From Timema cristinae (lineage: Eukaryota > Arthropoda > Insecta > Phasmatodea > Timematidae): a stretch of DNA of 64,000 nucleotides. Positions 56,640 to 64,000 of the stretch are shown here, in pieces; within the stretch, counting starts at the first letter, position 1, and each line of letters begins with the position of its first letter. A program made the translations under genes and the position numbers. Under the pieces are notes generated by a model. That model saw nothing but the letters and a program-made list of their open reading frames with translations. It was not told where the DNA came from and searched no databases. The DNA lies in assembly GCA_039000515.1 (NCBI GenBank), contig JBCFYV010009882.1, forward strand, positions 64,088,817 through 64,152,816, in the 5' to 3' direction.

Positions 56640-57585
56640 AATCATATATTAAGATAACTTATATACACACACCTTATTTGGTTAATATTTTAGAAGACAT
56701 AATATAAATTGTCCGTTTGACTTGATACATAATCAATACTTTCTTATCTAAATATCAAATCACTTTTATTACCTAATTAAATTATTTCCCCCAAATATTG
56801 TAGTAATCAAATCAACGATGGTCCCATGTAGAGAGGCTTAAAATAAATATTTTAGTTTTTATCTCTCTATAATCTACCCCCTCTCATTGTTACTCCATGA
56901 ATATTTCCAGCCAACACAGCAATTTGAACAATGCTAAAAAAAGAACCTTGTTTTGTCTTGCATCAAGCTCGCCCCCATCTCCATAGAGTCTGGAAGTTTT
57001 AACACGGCTACTAGCACTTAATTTGCATTAATAACCCCCATGTCCTACACACCCTTAATAAAGCTAGTGGGACTTTTTAATTATGTCTCACATCGCCCCT
57101 CATTGTTTTTTTCACGCGTTGCTGCGTGTGGCTGGGAGGGTTTGAGCGAAGGTAAAAAGAGGGAAGACTAAAGGCTGATTTACACAAGTCTGTTCTATGT
57201 TGTCCGTTCCACATCTGGGCTGTCCGTGACTTCACCGTGTTATTAATACTGTCCCATGTATTTTGTAATGCATGCATTTATTTACACCGGTCCTGTAATA
57301 GTGTGTGTCCGTGCCGTGATTTTAGATATAATCGTTAACGATATTTTAAAGCTACCACTGTGACACCATTGATATTGGCACAGGCAGAGTTATTTTGCTT
57401 CGTGATGGTGATGAGTTTTATTAATTTCTTTCGGCATTTTATCTCTGTTTTAATGTTTGTTTTGTTAAGTTGCACAAATCTAGTTGCAATTTGGACTTTT
57501 GTGAGCATATTACAATTTTAAAATATTTAGTAACAGATTTAATAAATATATATATAAAACTTATAAACGGCATCTTAATATCCAC
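56640..57585. other. Intergenic stretch with a possible MITE fragment
   Basis: 57160-57330 (GGCTGATTTACACAAGTCTG, later ATTTACACCGGTCCTGTAAT) is GC-richer with repeated TTTACAC and CTGTCC words, and may be one end of a DNA element. A mirrored end was not found. Nothing else recognised. Confidence 0.35.
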
Positions 57586-57589
57586 TTGG

Positions 57590-57943
57590 GTACTGGACTA
57601 TTGGTAAAGTGGTCATATACCCTGGCTTCTAGTTTAGAGGTCCTGGGTTCGATTCCAATCAAGTACTGGTAGATTTTTCTTGGAAAGGGAATAGTTCCCA
57701 TGGTCAGCCGAGTTTTGATAATTAGGTTTAAGTTAGGTTAATATCTTAATTTGCTCCACCTCGTCATGACCAGTACTATCATCCCCTTATCTTATCAGGA
57801 CATGGAAAGAGCCTCAACAAAAAGGATCTATGATTGTACTATACCTTACATTCGGGCACTCCCTTGACAACGGCACACTAGTACTGGCTAATCTATCCTC
57901 AAACTTAGATACATATTGAGTTAGGTCAGACAAGCCATTGTTG

Positions 57944-58010
<67 letters not shown>
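57590..58010 (+). mobile_element. SINE family C, copy 2, with (TTG)n(TTA)n tail
   Basis: Head with B-box GGGTTCGATTCC (57644-57655); body with AAGTTAGGTTAATATC, GACATGGAAAGAGCCTCAAC and TACTGGCTAATCTATCCTC. It ends AGACAAGCCATTG followed by TTG units and a TTA run to about 58010. Fuller than the 2.17 kb copy. The Asn-rich minus frame 57814-58074 is only the TTA run. Confidence 0.85.
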
Positions 58011-58203
58011 CATAGTAAATTAAAGAAATTGAAATTATTATTACTTTCCATATGGTATATATACAGTTCGACACCTTAGCTCAGTCGGTAGCGTGTCTGT
58101 CCAATGAGAAAAGGGTGCCTGGTTCGATTTCTGGCATGGCTGAAAAACGTATAATTGGTGAAATGTGAGTTTTCCTTTCACATTGATGGAGTTTACAGCT
58201 GGG

Positions 58204-59031
58204 CAGTGGCGGCTCGTGTATAGGCACTGCGAAACTGCAGAACCCCCTATTTCCACTTTATATTATCGATAACATTTAATATAATGAGTCCTTTTTCCTT
58301 TAATTCTTTCTTTATTTTTGTAGTACAATATATATTCCTTAAGCTTAATGTCAGTACTTCAGTAGACATACCCCAGTTTATGAAAAAATACAAACATCTT
58401 TGTATGGAACTGTGCGCTTCACAGTGCCAGCGACGTGGTGTTTGACTGTTGTGCGCATGCGCACATAGGAGAGGGTGGGGAGGAAGGCGGGACTGCCAGG
58501 TAGAGAGAGCACTGTTGCTCTCGCAGTGCCAGCTCTGGTGTGATGGTGGAAGGAAGGTTTTTTTTTTACTCAGCGTGTGTTGTGCTTAAAAACCGTGTAC
58601 CATATTCTTGAATGTGATAAAGTGTAGAAGAGTGTAGAATTAGATTATTATTCTGCTTTCAGCTATTCTATTTGATTAATTTTTCGGTTCTTTTATTTAA
58701 CAGAAAGACTAAATGCATTTGTAGTACTTTCAATGGAGAAGAATTTCCTCAATTGTCATCCAGAGATCAAGAAAAAAAATATTGAACTTTTTGTGCAAAT
58801 TAAAACAAGAAGAATGGATTTCATTTTTAAATGAATAGATCAAGCTTGAACTGTAACAATTTAAGTTAAAGTAGGTAAAAATATTTGTTTGTTTTTTTTG
58901 TTAAGATTTTATCAAGTTTCTGAATAAATTTTATTTTTATAAATGTTTTTTTCCTTTTACACAATTTTAAATCAAAGGCTAATATTTTCTGGAGCAGCAC
59001 CCCCACTAATTTTAGCTACGAGCCGCCACTG
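58204..59031. mobile_element. Non-autonomous hAT-type DNA transposon, 828 bp
   Basis: The two ends are exact 14-bp inverted repeats, CAGTGGCGGCTCGT and ACGAGCCGCCACTG. The perfect 8-bp target duplication CAGCTGGG stands at 58196-58203 and 59032-59039. An 8-bp duplication with CAGTG...CACTG ends is the signature of hAT elements. The left interior (58400-58560) is GC-rich with the 16-bp palindrome TGTGCGCATGCGCACA. The right interior holds a 34-codon frame MEKNFLNCHPEIKKK... (58734-58835) preceded by TTTATTTAACAG, possibly the trace of a transposase start after a splice acceptor. No transposase domain remains. The inverted ends and duplication are perfect, so the insertion is young. Confidence 0.95.
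58450..58465. promoter_or_regulatory. NRF1-like palindrome inside the hAT element
   Basis: TGTGCGCATGCGCACA contains TGCGCATGCGCA, the consensus of the promoter factor NRF1 (Ewg in insects), in a GC-rich patch. It may be the element's own promoter; this is inference. Confidence 0.4.
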
Positions 59032-59212
59032 CAGCTGGGAACTGGATGCTGTGCCTGCCCTAGTCTTAAGTTAAATTATAATTTATAATCCATGTGAAGC
59101 TATGACAGGCCTAGCAAGCCGGTAGCAGAAAATATATGTCTTGAATAAAAACATATCCAAGCCACAGGCTGGAAGCAGTAATGGATGTAAAACAAATCTG
59201 GGTTGTACGTAT

Positions 59213-59436
59213 TTAGCTACACTAATATCTGTGATATAATGGGGTGAGAATGAGTAAAGTAGAATTCAGAGAAAATTTACAAACATTTGTGTGGAAGAAG
59301 AGTAGGATACTATTTGGGAAGAATCACCCTCAGTACATCTGGCCAGAATTTGAATACTTATCTCTCCATAACTGTAAAACCAGATAAGATGAGCTTGACG
59401 TTTAGCCTAATTGTCTACCAATGCGAATAGGGCCTA
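59213..59436 (-). mobile_element. Degenerate SINE family B relic
   Basis: Reversed order of tail scrap (GTACGTATTTAGCTACACTA), body (CATTTGTGTGGAAGAAGAGT; AATCACCCTCAGTACATCTG) and head (GATGAGCTTGACGTTTAGCC, CTACCAATGCGAATAGG). Old and heavily mutated. Confidence 0.65.
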
Positions 59437-59470
59437 TCTATAAAATCTATATACTTCTGATTATATTGCT

Positions 59471-59735
59471 ACCCGCTTCGGTGGCCGCGTGGTCTAACGC
59501 GCTACTATCTAAGTAGACTAGACAGCCGATGACGGGAAGATATATATATATATATTCAAATCTCGGTTAGGTGTACTGAGGGGAGTTTTACCAAAATAGT
59601 TTTACCCTCTCTCTCCACGCTAATGCAAGTACAATTCCCTTATATATATAGCCTTTCTTATTCCTAAAACCACTAGCGTATTTGTACAAAGCGTGTAGCC
59701 CAAACGGGTAGTAAGATGCAGGTCTAAAAATTATA
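59471..59735 (+). mobile_element. SINE family B2 with a microsatellite next to the B-box
   Basis: Head ACCCGCTTCGGTGGCCGCGT and GGTCTAACGCGCTAC; a (TA)n run of about 18 bases has grown just before the degenerate B-box (TTCAAATCTCGG). The shared tail reads AGCCCAAACGGGTAGTAAG. Direct repeat TATATTGCT at 59462-59470 and 59736-59744. Confidence 0.9.
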
Positions 59736-59744
59736 TATATTGCT

Positions 59745-60314
59745 TACACCCACAACGAGGAGATATGGCGATAAACTAGTAAATAAATTAGGTTTAATAT
59801 AAACGTTCCCAAATGCGGTAATTTTCGTAAAAGGTCAAAATAAAATAATATACTGTATATAGTCAACATGTTGTAGAGCCAGATAATTTGCACACTTTAT
59901 AAACAAGGCGACGGTCAAAGCACGATAATCATTGAGGCAAAATAGCTGAAGCACGTTGATAATAGATACATTTATAAAATATAATAATCATATTTTGGTT
60001 TATTCTTTTGGTTAACGTATTTTTTCTTTGATTAATATAATCGTTTGAACAAAATGAAGCAAGTTTAATGCCTGCAATATGTTTAAGTCTTTGTTCTATT
60101 CCCCTAAATAATTTTAAGCTCTAAAATGGCACTAATATTGGAATCTATATTAAGCTTATGCCATATGAACTCGCACCACGTTAAAAATAAAGGATGTATA
60201 ACATTAAGTGTCGTGCGTCAAGGTTCATCTCCATTTGACTAACATGTCTCCTCCCATTAAATAATGTACTCAAAACCAAGACAATTACATTTAATTGCTT
60301 TAAAATACTCTACC
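59745..60314. other. AT-rich intergenic stretch
   Basis: Nothing recognised. Confidence 0.5.
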
Positions 60315-60327
60315 AACAATAATTCTT

Positions 60328-60486
60328 CTTCTTATTATTATTAGCACCGCGTCTTACTACCCATTCGGGTTATACGCACTTACGCTAATGTGTAATGGTA
60401 GGGTGATTGTGAGATGAAATGAAAGGACCTACAGTTTAACCTGGAATCCGAACCACGGTGGAGGCCTGGCATTCCCCACATTCACA
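60328..60486 (-). mobile_element. SINE family A, strongly 5'-truncated
   Basis: Shared tail plus about 110 bp of body. Perfect 13-bp target duplication AACAATAATTCTT at 60315-60327 and 60487-60499. It lies immediately beside the first unit of the minisatellite. Confidence 0.95.
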
Positions 60487-60514
60487 AACAATAATTCTTT
60501 ATATAAGTACGGTA

Positions 60515-62065
60515 ATCATTGCGGTGCGTTCATCTAGTTTGACACCTAGGGGTAGTAATCCACAGTAGCTTTATTGAATTGGTCAATCTCGGTGGTCTTG
60601 GAGTAAAGTGCTTTGCCTTAGGACTCGATGCTCATGGGTTCAAACTCAGCCGAAGTTAACGAATTTTTCTTGAGCGATAAAAATCCACAGCACAACTTCT
60701 TATGGAGTGGAAGTGAAACAGTTTATCCCGTGCTTATTGTGGCCCTGGAAGGTATATAAAAATACCTTTCCTGGCAAAATTGTTAAGTCCTTTCACTCTC
60801 GCTCATAGAAATTCTCATGCATTGATATAATCAGTCGTTTCAGAAAGTGCACGATAAATACAGCAAATAAATACAATATATTGCAGTGCGTTCATCTAGT
60901 CTAGTATCCGAGAGTAATATTCCACAGTATCTTTATTGTGGTGCGTTCATCTAGTCTGCCATCTAGGGGTAATATTCCACAGTATCTTTATTGCAGTGCT
61001 TTCATCTAGTCTGCCATCTAGGGGTAATATTCTACAGTATCTTTATTGCGGTGCGTTCATCTAGTCTGCCATCTAGGGTAATATTCCACAGTATCTTTAT
61101 TGCGGTGCGTTCATCTAGTCTGCCATCTAGGGGTAATATTCCACAGTATCTTTATTGCAGTCCTTTCATCTAGTCTGCCATCTAGGGGTAATATTCCACA
61201 GTATCTTTATTGCAGTGCTTTCATCTAGTCTGCCATCTAGGGGCAATATTCCACAGTATCTTTATTGCGGTGCGTTCATCTAGTCTGCCATCTAGGGGTA
61301 ATATTCCACAGTATCTTTATTGCAGTGCTTTCATCTAGTCTGCCATCTAGGGTTAATATTCCACAGTATCTTTATTTAAGCGCGTTAATGTAGTCTGCCA
61401 TCTAGGGGTAATATTCCACAGTATCTTTATTGCAGTGCTTTCATCTAGTCTGCCCTCTATGGGTAATATTCCACAGTATCTTTATTGCAGTGCTTTCATC
61501 TAGTCTGCCATCTAGGGGTAATATTCTACAGTATCTTTATTGCGGTGCATTCATCTAGTCTGCTATCTAGGGGTAATATTCCACAGTATCTTTATTGCGG
61601 TGCGTTCATCTAGTCTGCCATCTAGGGGTAATATTCCACAGTATCTTTATTGCGGTGCGTTCATCTAGTCTGCCATCTAGGGGTAATATTCCACAGTATC
61701 TTTATTGTGGTGCGTTCATCTAGTCTGCCATTTAGGGGTAATATTCCACAGTATCTTTATTGTAGTGCGTTCATCTAGTCTGCCATCTAGGGGTAATATT
61801 CCACAGTATCTTTATTGTGGTGCGTTCATCGAGTCTGCCATCTAGGGGTAATATTCCACAGTATCTTTATTGCAGTGCTTTCATCTAGTCTGCCCTCTAT
61901 GGGTAATATTCCACACTATCTTTATTTAAGCGCGTTAATATAGTCTGCCATCTAGGGGTAATATTCCACAGTATCTTTATTGCAGTGCGTTAATGTAGTC
62001 TGCCATTTAGAAATAATAATCTACAGAATCTTCCTGCAGTGTATCCATATATTCTGCCATCATAT
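60515..62065. repeat. 55-bp minisatellite, about 22 units, interrupted once
   Basis: Consensus unit: GCGGTGCGTTCATCTAGTCT then GCCATCTAGGGGTAATATTC then CACAGTATCTTTATT (55 bp). One outlying, more diverged unit (60520-60575) is separated from the main array (about 60883-62040) by SINE F. The last two units decay (61990-62100). Subtypes recur: GCAGTGCTTTCATC against GCGGTGCGTTCATC; TTTAAGCGCGTTAAT at 61374 and 61924 (10 units apart); CCCTCTATGGG at 61453 and 61893 (8 units apart). This points to unequal exchange or conversion of multi-unit blocks. Confidence 0.96.
60590..60880 (+). mobile_element. tRNA-derived element F inserted in the minisatellite
   Basis: Head with A-box-like CTCGGTGGTCTTGGAGTAAA and B-box GGGTTCAAACTC (60638-60649), then a body with GGCCCTGGAAGGTATATAAA, AATACCTTTCCTGGCAAAAT and TTCACTCTCGCTCATAG. 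It sits exactly between TATT of one 55-bp unit and GCAGTG of the next. Only one copy is in this window, so 'SINE' is inferred from the Pol III-type promoter boxes. Confidence 0.6.
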
Positions 62066-62983
62066 ACTTTCAAGGGTATTATTCCGCAGTATATTCATTG
62101 CATTGTATTCATCTTGTTTGTGAAGAGGGTGAATGAAAGTATCTCAGATAAAGTACCGCGACTGGACAAAGACAGAGAAGAAACTAGTGAAGAGAACGAA
62201 TAAAAGTACCCCAGACAAACGTATCCGATTATTATCATACATAAGATAAATAAAGGTATAAAAACGGAGAAAGGTCGTGAAAATGAAAAAAGTAATGCGA
62301 TTCAACCCCAATCAGATATTAATATCAATAGTACAGTTTTTGTTTTGTTAAAACACCAAGGAAAGTTGGTTCTTACATTATTTAAAAGTAGAACAGAAAC
62401 GGCCTTTAAAAAAAAAAATCACAACTCTACTTATACCCTGCATACCTTAATGCATACAGTCGTTCTGTCTGTAAATTCGATTGTCTTTCTTTCTGTGTGT
62501 TGCCGGGAAAACTCAAAAAGTAATAAATAATCATCGGATCGAGACGGGTCTTTTTCGGTTGTACTCCATATTTTTTTAGGAAATAGGGTACCATAAAGCT
62601 TTCTTATTAGCGAGAGAAGAAAACCAAATTTGGTGTGGCTACATTTTTATCTTAAATTTGTAACAATACAAATGTATTAACTTTTAACCTATATTGACTT
62701 TCCTTTGCAACGAGGGCGTTAGATAGATCAACAAACCAATTATAAAACCGCTTTAGAACCGAATGTTTTGGGATGGAAACAAATATGAAGAACAAACACA
62801 TAGTTTATCACGCAAATTTATTATGATCGTTTTTGGCATTATTATTGTTGGATAAAGATTCGAAGTAACAGAAAATGTTTCAAGTAATTTTATAGTGTAG
62901 CGTGTGAATTAGATTTATTTAGCTTTGATTATTCGTACTAGGCCAAAAAAACAAATCTCTTTGATATGTTAGTGCGTTTAATA
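62066..62983. other. Intergenic stretch
   Basis: Purine-rich patch 62110-62290 (AAAGACAGAGAAGAAACTAG) and AT-rich remainder; no gene. The phrase AATAATCATCGGATCGAGACGGGTC at 62524 onward resembles ACTCATCGGATTGAGACAGG at 63457, so both may be pieces of one old repeat. Confidence 0.45.
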
Positions 62984-63240
62984 ATATAATATAATATTAG
63001 CACCGCGTCTTACTACCCGTTCAGGTTATACGTTTTAAGTACTAATTACGCTAATGGATTAGGAATTGGGAAGGTCAAATTAGAGGAAGTGAACCCGCAT
63101 TTGCGTGGAGGGAGAGTGGAAAACCATTTAGGAAAACCACCCCCAGTTCACCCGACCGAGATTCGAACCTCGATCTCCCCGTCCTCAGTAGTCGAGCTCA
63201 ACACGTCTAGCGCGTTAGCCAACTACGCCACCGAGGTGGG
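62984..63240 (-). mobile_element. SINE family B1, full length
   Basis: Reversed shared tail GCACCGCGTCTTACTACC, body, reversed B-box GATTCGAACC, and head ending GCCACCGAGGTGGG. Flanked by GTGCGTTTAATA (62972-62983) and GTGTGTTTAATA (63241-63252), one mismatch. Confidence 0.95.
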
Positions 63241-63252
63241 GTGTGTTTAATA

Positions 63253-63730
63253 CAAAGTGCCTCTTTCAAATTATATAATTTTTATTTAATAGATAATAAG
63301 TCTATACATTTAATAAAACTCTAATGTGTATCTGCGCTTTAGAAATAATGTTGATATTTTCCGTGTAGTATAAACAATAATAATACCAAACAATTCATTT
63401 TTAGAATATTCGTATGTCTTTCTGTTGGTTTATTTCCTGATAACTAAAAAAAAATACTCATCGGATTGAGACAGGACTTCTTCTGTTATATTTCTTATAT
63501 TTAAAAATACAAATTAAGCTTTATGCCATGACATTATCTCATCAGTGAGCGAAGCAGTATTAAAAGAAAAACGGTCGTAAGAAATTAACATACTTCGCGG
63601 ATGGTGTTGCGGGTAAATAAGATAGCACGTGATATGAGCTGGTGTGTGAAGGAGAGTTACTATTTCTTCGCGAATCTTTGTACGCACATCAAACAATGCT
63701 CTTGACTAGGTTTTATTATTTTATATCATT
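63253..63730. other. AT-rich intergenic stretch
   Basis: Holds the second copy of the 'CATCGGAT(C/T)GAGACAGG' phrase (about 63458). No gene; the 60-codon minus frame 63514-63696 lacks motifs. Confidence 0.45.
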
Positions 63731-63732
63731 CT

Positions 63733-63985
63733 TACCCGCCTCGGTGGTGAAGTTAGCTAACGCGCTAGTTTTGTGTTGAGCTAGACGTCCGAAGATGGGG
63801 AGATCAAAGTTCGAATCTCACTCGGGTGAAGGGGAGTGGTTTTGCTAAATGGTTTCCCACTCTCCTTCCACGCAAATGCGGGTTCATTTACTCTATATTC
63901 AACCTTACCAACTCCTAGTCCATTAGTGTAATTAATACTTAAGCGTATAACCCGAACGGGTAGTAAGACGCGGTGATAATATTAT
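63733..63985 (+). mobile_element. SINE family B1, running to the window end
   Basis: Head ACCCGCCTCGGTGGTGAAGT, B-box AGTTCGAATCTC, body CACGCAAATGCGGGTTCATT, tail CGTATAACCCGAACGGGTAG, GACGCGGTGATAATATTATA. It faces away from the previous B1 copy 500 bp upstream. The right flank is cut by the window end, so no duplication can be checked. Confidence 0.92.
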
Positions 63986-64000
63986 ATTATTATATTATAT

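Larger units (their letters stand above)
58068..59187 (+). mobile_element. SINE family D interrupted by a hAT element
   Basis: The first part (58068-58203) has the A-box TTAGCTCAGTCGGTAGCGTG and a B-box TGGTTCGATTTC. The second part (59032-59187) continues with AACTGGATGCTGTGCCTGCC, then GAAGCTATGACAGGCCTAGC and GCCACAGGCTGGAAGCAGTA. Without the insertion and one 8-bp duplication the element is about 284 bp, the same as the 50.3 kb copy. Confidence 0.92.

Noticed and set aside
57814..58074. Minus-strand frame with a long Asn run
   Set aside because: The Asn run is the (TTA)n tail of SINE C read backwards; the rest is SINE C and D.
60880..62040. CRISPR-like regular repeat
   Set aside because: Units are contiguous 55-bp tandem copies without unique spacers, in eukaryotic DNA.

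Overview
The window is AT-rich, gene-poor eukaryotic (animal) DNA, almost certainly from an arthropod. It is a bed of old and young mobile elements rather than a gene neighbourhood: no operons, ribosome-binding sites or prokaryotic features are present, and no complete protein-coding gene could be supported. Peptides read through the commonest SINEs (for example the 32.6 kb copy) resemble, from memory, repeat-derived predicted proteins of Timema stick insects. A polyneopteran insect is therefore my best guess, but it is unverified.

SINEs dominate. Six tRNA-derived families (A-F, names given here) can be told apart. A (9 copies, about 275 bp) and B (at least 14 copies in variants B1/B2 plus decayed relics, about 250 bp) have unrelated tRNA-like heads but the same 3' tail, ending in TATAACCCGAACGGGTAG...GACGCGGTGCTAA(TAA)n. 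Many copies keep 8-13 bp target-site duplications, and several A copies are 5'-truncated, as expected for LINE-driven retroposition. C (2.2, 57.6 kb) and D (50.3, 58.1 kb) have two copies each. E (21.1 kb, plus a palindromic relic at 7.94 kb) and F (60.6 kb) are rarer.

Decayed coding elements: a Mutator-type transposase relic (5.4-5.9 kb); a MULE-like C-terminal relic (6.55 kb); a LINE C-terminus (11.2 kb); a degenerate copy of an uncharacterised multi-copy protein family (23.0-25.9 kb, split by a SINE A); a 2.2 kb DNA transposon with long inverted repeats, a transposon-protein pseudogene and an internal 267-bp duplication (27.27-29.44 kb); an R1-like non-LTR retrotransposon (32.9-35.45 kb) abutting, and probably inserted into, a second copy of the uncharacterised family (35.46-37.92 kb); and an I/Jockey-type LINE with ORF1 zinc knuckles and an APE endonuclease relic (41.1-43.7 kb).

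Non-coding elements: a probable solo LTR (52.19-52.46 kb), MITE-like elements at 44.0-44.4 and 53.9-54.8 kb, a well-defined 828-bp hAT-type element with perfect 8-bp target duplication nested in SINE D (58.2-59.0 kb), and a 55-bp minisatellite of about 22 units (60.5-62.1 kb) interrupted by SINE F. Two degenerate hammerhead-ribozyme-like motifs (3.8 and 17.9 kb) may be Penelope-like relics.

Host-gene evidence is thin. The best candidate is a possible internal coding exon on the minus strand at 44.92-45.24 kb. A weaker one is a possible first exon with a clean splice donor at 22.18-22.35 kb. The layered insertions give relative ages: the uncharacterised family copies are oldest, then the R1-like LINE and SINE A that interrupt them, and SINE D precedes the hAT element.
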